From an uncultured Lachnospiraceae bacterium (GTDB lineage Bacteria > Bacillota > Clostridia > Lachnospirales > Lachnospiraceae): a stretch of 64,000 nucleotides of DNA. The position numbers and the translations under genes were made by a program. The stretch spans positions 1 through 64,000 of the forward strand of contig CAJUFE010000008.1 in NCBI GenBank assembly GCA_910585635.1, written 5' to 3'. Within the stretch, counting starts at the first letter, position 1; every line of letters begins with the position of its first letter. A model generated the notes under the pieces. That model was not told the origin of the DNA. It ran no database searches and saw nothing but the letters and a program-made list of their open reading frames with translations. Positions 8,109 through 17,469 of this stretch are shown piece by piece.

Positions 8109-8308
8109 GTGGATCCTCCTCTTGATCTTATATGGTAGGTTTGATGATCTTGTGGATGCCCTGTCCCTGCCTCCACTCCAGAGACGGTCAGGCTCGACAG
8201 GAGTGGGGGCTTAGGTGGACGTCTAACGGACATGGACGGGGCATGAGCATTTGCGCAATGATCCGTGATCGATCTCCATTATTTCGATATCGGTCACTTT
8301 AAAAGTCC
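8109..8308. other. Spacer between ygeY and ygeW upstream of element B2
   Basis: Non-coding. It holds a weak inverted repeat, ccactcc (8172-8178) with ggagtgg (8201-8207). I see no convincing promoter. Confidence 0.4.
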
Positions 8309-8401
8309 TGCCGCTGGATAGGCGGCCTCAGTCCAGGTATGCCCAATGCGCCCGCCAGACTTTTCTGTGTGTTGGTACGCCCGCTGGGCGTATGGAGGTT
8401 T
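8309..8401 (-). repeat. Interspersed element family B, copy 2
   Basis: On the minus strand: aacctccatacgcccagcgg, then acacagaaaagtctggcggg, then gcatacctgg and a terminal hairpin gccgcctatccagcggc. It begins at the ygeY stop codon (8400-8402), so the element abuts the end of the gene exactly. Confidence 0.8.
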
Positions 8402-9710
8402 ACTTACAGTAGATCGTAGGCAGCGCCGCGTAGACGGCCGCGCAGGTGACCAGATCCTGCTTCCAGGTCTTCTCATTGGGAGCGTGGGCCTGGGCTTCCG
8501 CGCCGGGGCCGAAGCCGATGCAGGGGATGCCGTTGCGGCCCATGATGGATACGCCGTTGGTGGAGAAGGTCCACTTGTCGGTCAGGGGGCGGGCCTTGCG
8601 CATGGCCTCGGTCTCGGCGTTGCCGATCCGCTCCTCGCCGAACAGGCCCTTGTAGGCTTCCTCCAGAGCCTTCGTCACCTTGTGGTCCTCAGGGATCACC
8701 CAGGTGGGGAAGTAGCACTCGATCGGGTAGGTGAGGCCAGTGTAGGAGGGGCGCGCGTAGTCGTACATGGATACGGTCACGTCCTGGCCGTACTTTTTCA
8801 CGGAAGGAAGGGCGCGGATCTCGTCTAAGCAGCTCTCCCAGGTCTCACCGGCGGTCATGCGTCGGTCTAAGGAGACGGAGCAGGAATCGGCCACCGCGCA
8901 GCGGCTGGGGGAGGTGTAGAAGATCTGGGAGGTGGTGACGGTGCCGCGGCCTAAGAAGCGGGCTTCCTTCCACTCCGGGTTATACTGCGCATCCAGCATC
9001 TTCACCAGACCCTTCACCGCCTGGCCGTCAGAGGCGTCGTTCTCATTAAGAGCGCGGATATCCTGGAGGATGTCGGCCATCTTGTAGATCGCGTTGTCCC
9101 CTCTCTCCGGTGCGGAGCCGTGGCAGGAGACGCCCTTCACATCCACGCGGATCTCCATACGTCCCCGCTGGCCCCGGTAGATGCCGCCGTCGGTGGGCTC
9201 GGTGGAGACCACGAATTCCGGACGGACCTTGTCCTCCTTGATGATGTACTGCCAGCATAAGCCGTCACAGTCCTCCTCCTGGACCGTACCCACCACCAGG
9301 GCGGTGTATTTATCGCTCAGGAGCCCTAAGTCCTTCATGATCTTTGCGCCGTAGACCGCCGATACGATGCCGCCGCACTGATCCGACACGCCGCGCCCTC
9401 CGATCTCCTCGTCATTCTCATAGCCCTCGTAAGGATCAAAGGTCCAGTTATCCCGGTTCCCGATCCCCACCGTATCGATGTGGGCGTCAAAGGCGATCAG
9501 CTTCTCACCGGTCCCCATGTAGCCCAGCACATTGCCCATAGGATCGATCTCCACCTTATCAAATCCCAGCTTGCGCATCTCCTCCGCGATCCGGGTGATA
9601 TGCGCCTTCTCATCACAGCTCTCCCCAGGATGCTTTACGATCTCCCGAAGGAACCGGGTCATGTCTGCTTTGTAGCTTTCTGCCGCTTCTCTGATCTTAT
9701 TGTTATCCAT
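8400..9710 (-). CDS. ygeY: YgeY family M20-type metallohydrolase (selenium-metabolism-linked peptidase)
   Basis: A 436-residue M20/ArgE/DapE-type amidohydrolase. Metal ligands are visible in FDAHIDTVGIG (about residues 71-81), GRGVSDQCGG (about 101-110) and VQEEDCDG (the Glu-Glu catalytic pair), plus a late GFGPGAEAQAH. The ATG at 9710 is chosen because the conserved sequence MDNNKIREAAE starts there with SD aaggagga; a longer frame upstream overlaps ygeX. It follows ygeX by 35 bp in the leftward purine operon. YgeY co-occurs with YgeX, YgeW and SsnA in selenium-dependent purine catabolism; its exact amide substrate is unknown. The stop is immediately followed by element B2. Confidence 0.92.
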   Translation of the reverse strand: MDNNKIREAAESYKADMTRFLREIVKHPGESCDEKAHITRIAEEMRKLGFDKVEIDPMGNVLGYMGTGEKLIAFDAHIDTVGIGNRDNWTFDPYEGYENDEEIGGRGVSDQCGGIVSAVYGAKIMKDLGLLSDKYTALVVGTVQEEDCDGLCWQYIIKEDKVRPEFVVSTEPTDGGIYRGQRGRMEIRVDVKGVSCHGSAPERGDNAIYKMADILQDIRALNENDASDGQAVKGLVKMLDAQYNPEWKEARFLGRGTVTTSQIFYTSPSRCAVADSCSVSLDRRMTAGETWESCLDEIRALPSVKKYGQDVTVSMYDYARPSYTGLTYPIECYFPTWVIPEDHKVTKALEEAYKGLFGEERIGNAETEAMRKARPLTDKWTFSTNGVSIMGRNGIPCIGFGPGAEAQAHAPNEKTWKQDLVTCAAVYAALPTIYCK

Positions 9711-9745
9711 TTGGTCTGTCCTCCTTATTTCATCTACAATATCGG

Positions 9746-10963
9746 TTATCGGTCCTCCATATAGTCCTTCCCATCCCACACGATCTCTTTATACCGCTCC
9801 GGATCCGTATCCCCCTCCGTGGAGAAGAGCAGTACCCGGGAATCCTTCCCCAGCTTTAACTGCGCCTTAAGCTCCTCATAGTCCGGGTTTACCATGATCT
9901 CATGGAGCACTCCGAAGGTAACGGCCCCGGATTCCCCGGAGGTCACCTGGGGATCCCCCTTGATGGGCGCCGCCAGCATCCGCATGGCCTTGGCGGATAC
10001 CCAGTCCGGGGCGGCGATGAAGGTGTCCACATGGTTCTTTAAGATATCCCAGGAGGTGGTGTTGGGCTCGCCGCAGGCTAAGCCGGCCATGATCGTGGGC
10101 ATATCGCCTTCCACATTGTACTCCGCGCCGTCCCCGGCCACCGCGCCCTTGTAGAGGCAGGCGGCGGTGTCGGCCTCCACCACGCACACGATGGGCGGAT
10201 CGTCAGGATAGAGATTAGCGAAGAAGCCCTGGACGCCTCCGGCTAAGGAACCTACCCCGGCCTGGATGAAGATGTGGGTGGGGCGGCTGATCCCCAGCTC
10301 CTTCAGCTGCTCGTCCGCCTCCATAGCCATGCTGCCGTAGCCCTGCATGATCCAGGCGGGGATCTCCTCGTAGCCTTTCCAGGCCGTGTCCTGCACCACC
10401 ACGCCGTTTGGCACCTTTGCGGCGGCCGCGGCAGCCATGCGGACACACTCATCGTAATTGACCTCTTCGATCGTGGCGGTGGCTTCTTCTGCCAGGATGT
10501 GGTTTAAACGGTTCTGGGTAGAACCTTTTGGCATAAAGACCACGGCCTTCTGTCCTAACCGGTGAGCGGCCCAGGCGACCCCTCTCCCGTGGTTGCCGTC
10601 TGTGGCGGTGAAGAATGTGGCCTGGCCGAACTCTTCGCGGAGCGCGTCGGAGGTCAGCGTCTTAAAATCCAGCTCGGTGATGCTGCGCCCGGTCTGCCCT
10701 GCTATGTACTTTGCGATGGCAAAGGAACCGCCCAGGACCTTAAATGCGTTCAGCCCGAACCGATAGGATTCATCCTTCACACATACGCTCCCTACCCCCA
10801 GATGGGCGGCCATATGCTTTAAGTCGGCTAAAGGCGTTCTGGCATAGCCCGGGATCGTGCTGTGGAAGGCCCTGGCCTTCTTTACTTCTTCCAATGCCAT
10901 GACAGAAAGGTTGGCATCCTCTGTTTTAGGCATGGTGTTCTTGACCCATTTGATCGGTTTCAT
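9746..10963 (-). CDS. ygeX: 2,3-diaminopropionate ammonia-lyase
   Basis: A 405-residue fold-type II PLP enzyme that splits diaminopropionate to pyruvate and two ammonia. The PLP lysine lies in RFGLNAFKVLGGS (about residues 67-79); the TATDGNHGRGVAWAA motif (about 119-133) and FIQAGVGSLAGGVQGF glycine loop (about 232-247) match DpaL/YgeX. It is the promoter-proximal gene of the leftward operon, with SD aggaggagg before ATG and a strong promoter at 11036-11063. In gut bacteria this gene is required for anaerobic uric acid breakdown (established for the cluster); here that role is inferred from context. Confidence 0.95.
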   Translation of the reverse strand: MKPIKWVKNTMPKTEDANLSVMALEEVKKARAFHSTIPGYARTPLADLKHMAAHLGVGSVCVKDESYRFGLNAFKVLGGSFAIAKYIAGQTGRSITELDFKTLTSDALREEFGQATFFTATDGNHGRGVAWAAHRLGQKAVVFMPKGSTQNRLNHILAEEATATIEEVNYDECVRMAAAAAAKVPNGVVVQDTAWKGYEEIPAWIMQGYGSMAMEADEQLKELGISRPTHIFIQAGVGSLAGGVQGFFANLYPDDPPIVCVVEADTAACLYKGAVAGDGAEYNVEGDMPTIMAGLACGEPNTTSWDILKNHVDTFIAAPDWVSAKAMRMLAAPIKGDPQVTSGESGAVTFGVLHEIMVNPDYEELKAQLKLGKDSRVLLFSTEGDTDPERYKEIVWDGKDYMEDR

Positions 10964-11035
10964 GATCCTCCTCCTGTTCTTTTTTCAGATGGACATCTGC
11001 TTGTGTTTGTCGTTCCTCAACTGCTCTATGATCTC

Positions 11036-11063
11036 ATCATAACAGAAAAAAAGGATATGTCAA
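11036..11063 (-). promoter_or_regulatory. Promoter of the leftward ygeX operon
   Basis: On the minus strand: TTGACA (plus-strand 11058-11063), 16-nt spacer, TATGAT (11036-11041). About 75 bp of leader precede the ygeX ATG. Confidence 0.75.
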
Positions 11064-11114
11064 TACAAAAACTAAAAATTTTTTAGATAATTAAAATTTT
11101 TTTGAGATTTTCTA

Positions 11115-11143
11115 TTGCCATTGGCCATTTTCTATGATATGCT
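11115..11143 (+). promoter_or_regulatory. Probable promoter of the rightward ssnA operon
   Basis: TTGCCA (11115-11120), 17-nt spacer, TATGCT (11138-11143). It lies back to back with the ygeX promoter across an AT-rich stretch (11064-11110, aaaatttttt runs) that could bind a shared regulator. No regulator gene is adjacent. Confidence 0.55.
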
Positions 11144-11219
11144 CTGTGTAAGAGCAAGGCAGATCATCTATATTATCTATACGGACTCGTCAAAATAAAA
11201 ACAAAGGAGGAAAAAAGCG

Positions 11220-12551
11220 ATGATCTTGATCGGAAAAGGAACAGTCATCACCAGAGACCCGGAAAGGCCCCTGCTGACGGACGGAGGTGTCCTGCTGGAG
11301 GGCAGCAAGATCGTAGGGATCGGTCCCTTTGAGCAGCTTAAGGAGACCTATCCCCAGGCAGAGCTGGTGGATGCCAAGGGCCAGGTGATCATGCCGGCGC
11401 TGGTGAACACCCATGAACATATCTATAGCGCCCTGGCCAGGGGGCTGTCCATCAAGGGCTACGACCCCAAGGGCTTTTTGGATATCTTAGACGGCATGTG
11501 GTGGACCATCGACCGGCATCTGACCTTAGAGCAGACCTACCACAGCGCCATGGCCACCTATGTGGACTGCATCAAGAACGGGGTCACCACGGTCTTCGAC
11601 CACCATGCCAGCTTCGGTTCTATAGAAGGGAGCCTCTTTAAGATCGCGGAGGCGGCCCGGGAGCTGGGGGTCAGGACCTGTCTCTGCTATGAGGTCTCCG
11701 ACCGGGACGGTAAGGAGAAGGCCAGGGCCTCCGTGAAGGAGAACGCCGACTTCATCCGATATACCCGGGAGGAGAAGGATGACATGCTGAAAGCCATGAT
11801 GGGGATGCATGCCCAGTTCACGATCTCAGATCAGACCTTTGCCCTGTGCCGGGAGAGCCTGCCGGAGGATGTGGGGGTCCATATCCATGTGGCGGAGGGG
11901 ATCGAGGACCTGCACCACTGCCTGAAAAAGTATGGGAAGCGGATCGTGGACCGCCTGATGGACCACGGGCTTTTAGGACCGAAGACGATCACCGCCCATT
12001 GCATCTATGTCAATGCCCACGAGATGGAGCTGTTAAAGGAGACGGACACCATGGTGGTCCATAATCCGGAGTCCAATATGGGCAATGCCTGCGGCTGTCC
12101 GCCCACCATGGAGATCTTCCGGCGGGGGATCTTGACCGGGTTAGGCACTGACGGCTATACCCACGACATGTTCGAGTCCTACAAGGTGGCCAATGTGCTC
12201 CACAAGCATTCCCTGTGCGATGCTAACGCGGCCTGGGGGGAGGTGCCGTCCATGCTGTTTGAGGGGAACCCCAAGATCGCGGGCCGGTATTTTGACGCGG
12301 CTCTAGGCGTATTAAAGGAAGGGGCGGCCGCCGACGTGATCGTGGTCCGATATGATCCGCTGACCCCTATGACCGCGGAGAACATCAACAGCCATATGCT
12401 CTTCGGTGTGAACGGCACGATGGTGCAGACCACGATCTGCAACGGGAAGGTGCTGATGAAGGACCGGGAACTGCTGGTGACGGACGAGGCGAAGGTGATG
12501 GCGGACAGCCGGCAGGCGGCTGTGGAGCTGGCAAAGAGCATCAACGGATGA
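11220..12551 (+). CDS. ssnA: SsnA-type aminohydrolase
   Basis: A 443-residue amidohydrolase-superfamily protein. Metal ligands: VNTHEHIYSALARG (about residues 61-74), HIHVAEG (about 221-227), ITAHCIYV (about 257-264) and the late GLGTDGYTHDM (about 308-318). This is the SsnA/guanine-deaminase-like group, predicted to deaminate a purine or triazine-like ring. SD aaaggaggaaaaaagcg precedes ATG. It is first gene of the rightward operon, 30 bp from ygfK. In E. coli and gut Clostridia ssnA is linked to ygfK and hyuA/hydA, which fits this order. Confidence 0.92.
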   Translation: MILIGKGTVITRDPERPLLTDGGVLLEGSKIVGIGPFEQLKETYPQAELVDAKGQVIMPALVNTHEHIYSALARGLSIKGYDPKGFLDILDGMWWTIDRHLTLEQTYHSAMATYVDCIKNGVTTVFDHHASFGSIEGSLFKIAEAARELGVRTCLCYEVSDRDGKEKARASVKENADFIRYTREEKDDMLKAMMGMHAQFTISDQTFALCRESLPEDVGVHIHVAEGIEDLHHCLKKYGKRIVDRLMDHGLLGPKTITAHCIYVNAHEMELLKETDTMVVHNPESNMGNACGCPPTMEIFRRGILTGLGTDGYTHDMFESYKVANVLHKHSLCDANAAWGEVPSMLFEGNPKIAGRYFDAALGVLKEGAAADVIVVRYDPLTPMTAENINSHMLFGVNGTMVQTTICNGKVLMKDRELLVTDEAKVMADSRQAAVELAKSING

Positions 12552-12581
12552 ACGGGATAAATATAAGGAAAGGAGAATGAC

Positions 12582-15500
12582 ATGGGAGACAGGATGACGC
12601 CGATCCCCTTTGGGAAGCTGATGGAGCAGGCATTGGAGGAGAACGGGAAATGGGGGACCGTGTTCGGCACACGGAAGAAGTACCAGGCAGAGAAGGAGAA
12701 AGTCCTTACGATCTTCGGGGAGAGGATCGAGACGCCCTTTGGACCGGCCGCGGGGCCGAACACTCAGCTGGCCCAGAACATCATCGCGGCCTATGTGACC
12801 GGCTGCCGCTTTTTCGAGCTGAAGACGGTCCAGATCCTGGACGGGGAGGATCTGCCGGTGAACAAGCCCTGTATCCTGGCCGACGATGAGTGCTATAACT
12901 GTGAGTGGTCCACAGAGCTGTACGTACCCCAGGCCTACGGGGAATACGTGAAGGCCTGGGTGGCCCTAAAGGCCTTGTCCAAGGAGTGGGGCCTGGGGGC
13001 GGAGGACGGCTTCGTCTTTAACATCAGCGTGGGCTACGACCTGGCCGGGATCAAGTCGGAGAAGATCGACACCTACATAAACGATATGATGGAAGCCAAG
13101 GACCATCCGGTCTTTAAGGAGTGCATCACCTGGCTGATGGCGAACAAGGACCGGTTCACCCACCTGACCGAGGCGGATATCCAGGCGATCCCCTCCAGGA
13201 TCTGTAGGTCGGCCACCGTGTCCACCCTCCACGGCTGCCCGCCCCAGGAGATCGAGAGCATCGCCTCCTACCTGCTGACGGAAAAAGGCCTCCACACCTT
13301 TGTGAAGTGCAATCCCACCCTGTTAGGCTATGAGCAGGCCCGGGCGATCATGGACGAGATGGGCTACGACTATGTGGCTTTTGGCGACTTCCATTTTAAA
13401 GACGATCTGCAGTTTGAAGATGCGGTCCCCATGCTGGAGCGTCTAAATACCCTGGCGAAGGAGAAGGGGCTGGAGTTCGGCGTGAAGATCACCAATACCT
13501 TCCCGGTGGACGTGACCAGGGATGAGCTCCCCAGCGAGGAGATGTACATGTCCGGGAAGTCCTTATGCGCCCTTTCCTTGAGCGTGGCCCACAGGCTCAG
13601 CAAAGCCTTTGACGGGGAGCTGAGGATCTCCTACTCCGGCGGGGCGGACTATTTTAATATCGATAAGATCTTCCGCCTGGGGATCTGGCCGATCACCGTG
13701 GCCACAACCCTGTTAAAGCCCGGCGGCTATAACCGGGATATCCAGATCGCCCAGAAGCTGGCGAAGGAGGCCTACACGCCTTTCACAGGCGTAGATACGG
13801 AAGGCCTGGGGGCATTGATCTGCGCGATCAAGAAGGATCCCCACCATGTGAAGCCGGTGAAACCGCTCCCCAGCCGGAAGCTGGAGGATAAGGTCCCGCT
13901 GTTGGACTGCTTTACGGCCCCCTGTATGGAGGGCTGCCCGATCCATCAGGATATCCCGGCCTATGTGAAGCTCACCGGGGAAGGGCGGTATGAGGAAGCC
14001 CTGGAGGTGATCCTGGAGAAGAACCCATTGCCCTTTATGACCGGCACTCTCTGCAACCACCGGTGTATGAGCAAGTGCAGCCGGAACTTCTACGAGGAGC
14101 CGGTGATGATCCGTGGGACGAAGTTAAAGGCGGCCAACTTCGGCTATGAGGCGGTCCTTGAGAAGCTGAAGGCCGCGGCGGGGGATGTAGGAGAGAAAGC
14201 GGCCGCCGACGTAGGGAGCGCTGGCGGGAGAGCGGCCACCGAGGTAAGGGTCGCTGGCGGAAAGGTGGCTATCGTGGGCGCGGGGCCTGCGGGGATCGCC
14301 TGTGCCGCTTTCCTGGCCAGGGCCGGGGCGGATGTGACGGTCTTTGATAAGGAAGAGGTCCCGGGCGGCACGGTCCGCCATGTGATCCCCTCCTTCCGGA
14401 TACGGGATACCGCCATCGCCCAGGATGTGGAGATCGCGAGGAGCTACGGCGCACGGTTCGAACTGGGCAGGGAGATCAAAGACCTTTCGGACTTAAAGGA
14501 CCAGGGCTATGGGACGATCGTCCTGGCCATCGGCGCCCACAAGGGCATGCCCATCGGCGTGGATACCGAGAAGGAGCTGAACGCGGTGGACTTTTTGGCC
14601 AAAGCCCGGAAAGATCCGAAAGCTCTGGACCTGGGTGAGCATGTGGTGGTGATCGGAGCGGGTAATACGGCCATGGATGCGGCCCGGATGGCCAAACGGA
14701 TCGACGGCGTGGAGGATGTGACCGTGGCCTACAGGAGGACGAAACGGTTCATGCCGGCGGATGCCCAGGAGCTGGAAGAGGCGATAGAGGACGGCGTGCT
14801 CTTTAAGGAGCTTTTAGCGCCCAAGGTCCAGCGGGACGGCATGCTCACCTGCCGGAAGGTGGTCCTGGGCGAGCCGGATGAGAGCGGCAGGCAGAGGCCG
14901 GTGGAGACCGAGGAGGAGATCCTCATCCCGGCGGATACGATCATCGCCTCCCTGGGCGAGAAGGTGGACGGTGCGCAGTATGAGGCCTGGGGCATCGAAG
15001 TAGATAAGAAGGGCCAGCCGGTGCAAGATCCGATCACCATGGAGACCTCTGTAAAAGGCGTCTACGCGATCGGCGACGGGGCAGGCGGGGCCGCTACCAT
15101 CGTCCTGGCGATCCGGGATGCCTGGAAAGCGGCCAAGGCGATCCTGGGGGCGAAAGATCCGGCGGATATCCCCTATACCACTGACTTAAAGGCGGCAGAG
15201 GCGAAGAAGGGGATCTTAGTCCATCCGGAAGGGGTCCGGGAGGAAGCGGAGCGGTGCTTAGAATGCGACCACATCTGCGAGAACTGTGTGGATGTCTGTC
15301 CTAACCGGGCTAATGTATCGGTCCAGGTCCCCGGGCGCAGGATGCCGGTGATCCTCCATGTGGACTATATGTGCAATGAGTGCGGCAACTGCAAGAGCTT
15401 CTGTCCCTACGCCAGCGCGCCATACAAGGATAAGTTCACCTTGTTCGCCAATGAGGCGGATCTGACAAACAGCACCAATGAGGGCTTCGCGGTCTTAGAC

Positions 15501-15635
15501 CATGGCGCCATGGAAGTGCTGGTGCGCTATAACGGGAGCACCCAGCGAGGGAAGCTGGCGGACTTACGTCTGCCCCAGGAGCTGAAGGATGTGATCTTAG
15601 CGGTGGAGAAGGAGTACGGGTATCTGTATCTGTGA
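12582..15635 (+). CDS. ygfK: YgfK, putative selenate reductase-type FeS flavoprotein subunit
   Basis: A 1017-residue protein. Residues 1-430 form a dihydropyrimidine-dehydrogenase-like barrel (FGPAAGPNTQLAQNI, about 47-61). Then an FeS segment CFTAPCMEGCPIHQDIPAYV (about 446-465), FAD/NADP Rossmann folds (VAIVGAGPAGIACAAF and VVVIGAGNTAMDAARMAK), and two C-terminal 4Fe-4S clusters (CLECDHICENCVDVCP and CNECGNCKSFCP). It probably delivers electrons in ring reduction/oxidation of purine intermediates; the selenate reductase name is historical. An Ala/Gly/Val-rich linker (AAAGDVGEKAAADVG, then GGRAATEVRVAGG) encoded at ~14170-14265 lies between the FeS and FAD parts and looks repeat-derived. Second gene of the operon. 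Confidence 0.93.
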   Translation: MGDRMTPIPFGKLMEQALEENGKWGTVFGTRKKYQAEKEKVLTIFGERIETPFGPAAGPNTQLAQNIIAAYVTGCRFFELKTVQILDGEDLPVNKPCILADDECYNCEWSTELYVPQAYGEYVKAWVALKALSKEWGLGAEDGFVFNISVGYDLAGIKSEKIDTYINDMMEAKDHPVFKECITWLMANKDRFTHLTEADIQAIPSRICRSATVSTLHGCPPQEIESIASYLLTEKGLHTFVKCNPTLLGYEQARAIMDEMGYDYVAFGDFHFKDDLQFEDAVPMLERLNTLAKEKGLEFGVKITNTFPVDVTRDELPSEEMYMSGKSLCALSLSVAHRLSKAFDGELRISYSGGADYFNIDKIFRLGIWPITVATTLLKPGGYNRDIQIAQKLAKEAYTPFTGVDTEGLGALICAIKKDPHHVKPVKPLPSRKLEDKVPLLDCFTAPCMEGCPIHQDIPAYVKLTGEGRYEEALEVILEKNPLPFMTGTLCNHRCMSKCSRNFYEEPVMIRGTKLKAANFGYEAVLEKLKAAAGDVGEKAAADVGSAGGRAATEVRVAGGKVAIVGAGPAGIACAAFLARAGADVTVFDKEEVPGGTVRHVIPSFRIRDTAIAQDVEIARSYGARFELGREIKDLSDLKDQGYGTIVLAIGAHKGMPIGVDTEKELNAVDFLAKARKDPKALDLGEHVVVIGAGNTAMDAARMAKRIDGVEDVTVAYRRTKRFMPADAQELEEAIEDGVLFKELLAPKVQRDGMLTCRKVVLGEPDESGRQRPVETEEEILIPADTIIASLGEKVDGAQYEAWGIEVDKKGQPVQDPITMETSVKGVYAIGDGAGGAATIVLAIRDAWKAAKAILGAKDPADIPYTTDLKAAEAKKGILVHPEGVREEAERCLECDHICENCVDVCPNRANVSVQVPGRRMPVILHVDYMCNECGNCKSFCPYASAPYKDKFTLFANEADLTNSTNEGFAVLDHGAMEVLVRYNGSTQRGKLADLRLPQELKDVILAVEKEYGYLYL

Positions 15636-15693
15636 GGTATGGGTGCGGGGGTATCTGGTATCTGTATCCGTGGAGTATCCGGCATACGGGTAT
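15615..15693 (+). repeat. Amplified ygfK 3' end
   Basis: The gene ends ...gggtatctgtatctgtgagg. Variants of gggtatctg/ggtatctgtatc recur after the stop at about 15651-15670 and 15687-15693. The rest of the spacer up to 15915 has no gene I can support. Confidence 0.5.
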
Positions 15694-15915
15694 CTGTTCC
15701 GGCGGGATGTCGGTCGAAAAAACGGCAGGAGTGAAGGTCACTGCTTTATAGATCGATCGCGGCGGATAGCACCGCTGTGCAGGTCTTATAGGACAGATGG
15801 ATCGTCCGCTGTGCAGATGGGGCCTGCCGGTATCCGCTGTTCGGCCATCGCGGCACACAGACAGGCAGCGAATGTGTCCCCTATCCGAGCATGATAGGGG
15901 AGATCGGAGCTAAAG

Positions 15916-17298
15916 ATGAGATATTTGATCAAGGAAGGCATCATCGTGTCGTCCCAAGGACAGGAAAAAGGCGATATCCTGATCCAGGATGAGAAGATCC
16001 TCCAGGTGGGTCAGGGCCTCTCGCCGGGGGACGAGGAGACGGAGGTGATCGATGGGACCGGGAAGTACATCTTCCCCGGGTTCATCGACACCCACACCCA
16101 TTTTGACTTAGACGCCGGGGACTTCCACACGGCAGATGATTTTTACACCGGGACAAAGGCGGCCGTGGCCGGAGGGACCACCACGGTCCTGGATTTTACC
16201 ACCCAGGAGAAGGGGCAGACCTTAAAGGAGGCCCTTGATGCCTGGCATGCCCTGGCTGACGGGAAGTCCTCCTGTGACTACGGCTTCCATATGTCCATCA
16301 CCGATTGGAACCAGGAGGTGCGGGCGGAGTTGACCGATATGACCCGGCTGGGCGTCACCTCCTATAAGCTCTACATGACCTACGACCACCTGATGGTGGA
16401 CGACAGGAGGATCATGGAGATCTTAGAGGCGGTGGAGCAGGAGAAGGGGATCATCGGGGTCCACTGTGAGAACCACGGGATCATCGCCCGGCTGATCGCC
16501 AGGGAGAAGGGGGCGGGGAGAGGAGAGCGGATCCTCTCCCATCCGAGGAGCCGTCCGGCAGAGGCGGAGGCGGAAGCCATCCATCGGCTGCTGGTGATCG
16601 CGGGGCTGGCGGGGACGCCGGTGAACATCGTCCATCTGAGCACGGCCCTGGGCCTGCAGGAGGTGGAGGCGGCAAGACGTAAGGGCCAGCAGGTGTTCGT
16701 GGAGACCTGCCCCCAGTACCTGGCCCTGGAGGAGAGCGTATATGAACGGCCCGGTTTTGAGGGCGCGGCCTTTGTCTGTTCCCCGCCGATCCGGACCAGG
16801 AAGGATGTGGACAGCCTGTGGCAGGCCGTGGGCCAGGGGCGTCTGGATATGCTGGGGACCGACCACTGCAGCTTCCACATGGCCAGCCAGAAGATCCAGG
16901 GGCTTAAAGACTTCACCCGGATCCCTAACGGGCTGCCCGGCGTGGAGCACAGGCCGGTGCTGTTCTATAGTCTGGGTGTGGTTAAGGAGCGGGCTACGGT
17001 GGAAGAGATGTGCCGTCTGCTCTCAGAGCGTCCGGCTAAGCTCTTCGGGATGTATCCGAAGAAGGGAGCGGTAGCCCCGGGCAGTGACGCGGACTTAGTG
17101 ATCTGGGATCCGGACGCGCGGTGGACGATCCGGGCCGCGGACCAGGTGCAGGCCGCAGACTATACCCCCTATGAGGGGCTGGAGGTGCAGGGCCGTGCCG
17201 CGACGGTTTTCCTGCGGGGTGAGATCGTGGCAAGAGACGGGAAGGTGTGCCGGGAGCGTAAGGGGCAGTATGTGTCCAGAGGACCCAGGCAGGTGTAA
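15916..17298 (+). CDS. hydA: Dihydropyrimidinase / hydantoinase family amidohydrolase
   Basis: A 460-residue cyclic amidohydrolase. Binuclear metal site: FIDTHTHFDLD (about residues 55-65), the carboxylated lysine in SYKLYMTYDHLM (about 150-161), VHCENHG (about 184-190), NIVHLST (about 237-243) and LGTDHCSF (about 315-322). It hydrolyses hydantoin- or dihydropyrimidine-type rings. In the uric-acid cluster it is placed to open a ring derived from the purine. It follows ygfK by 280 bp; SD is weak (ggaga). It is followed by repeat element A1 rather than by a clear T-rich terminator. Confidence 0.92.
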   Translation: MRYLIKEGIIVSSQGQEKGDILIQDEKILQVGQGLSPGDEETEVIDGTGKYIFPGFIDTHTHFDLDAGDFHTADDFYTGTKAAVAGGTTTVLDFTTQEKGQTLKEALDAWHALADGKSSCDYGFHMSITDWNQEVRAELTDMTRLGVTSYKLYMTYDHLMVDDRRIMEILEAVEQEKGIIGVHCENHGIIARLIAREKGAGRGERILSHPRSRPAEAEAEAIHRLLVIAGLAGTPVNIVHLSTALGLQEVEAARRKGQQVFVETCPQYLALEESVYERPGFEGAAFVCSPPIRTRKDVDSLWQAVGQGRLDMLGTDHCSFHMASQKIQGLKDFTRIPNGLPGVEHRPVLFYSLGVVKERATVEEMCRLLSERPAKLFGMYPKKGAVAPGSDADLVIWDPDARWTIRAADQVQAADYTPYEGLEVQGRAATVFLRGEIVARDGKVCRERKGQYVSRGPRQV

Positions 17299-17457
17299 CA
17301 GGAGTATATGACCGTTCAGATACCCTGAACGGTCATGGCATCCGGCCATTGCAGATCGCTGCGCGATGGGCCGGATGCTCACAGCCGCCACCTTCGTACG
17401 GTCCGCGTGGTGGATGCCCAAGGGGCAGCCCACGCGCAGACCGATCTGGACTGTGAA
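17299..17457 (-). repeat. Interspersed structured element family A, copy 1
   Basis: On the minus strand it reads ccagatcggtctgcgcg, then ccccttgggcatccaccacg, then gcatccggcccatcgcgcag, then gcaatggccggatgcc, ending in a hairpin. Three stems can be drawn: plus-strand atgaccgttcag (17308-17319) with ctgaacggtcat (17325-17336), catccggcc (17339-17347) with ggccggatg (17369-17377), and a third around the ccttgggc loop. It fills the gap between hydA and the permease and ends near the permease SD. It matches 44808-44960 and 28771-28853. Confidence 0.85.
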
Positions 17458-17469
17458 GGGAGTATATAC

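Noticed and set aside
10964..11219. Purine riboswitch between ygeX and ssnA
   Set aside because: I find no conserved purine-aptamer core or paired loops; only promoters and an AT-rich tract are visible.
15643..15894. An 83-codon frame between ygfK and hydA
   Set aside because: No SD, no recognisable composition, and it begins within the duplicated ygfK end.
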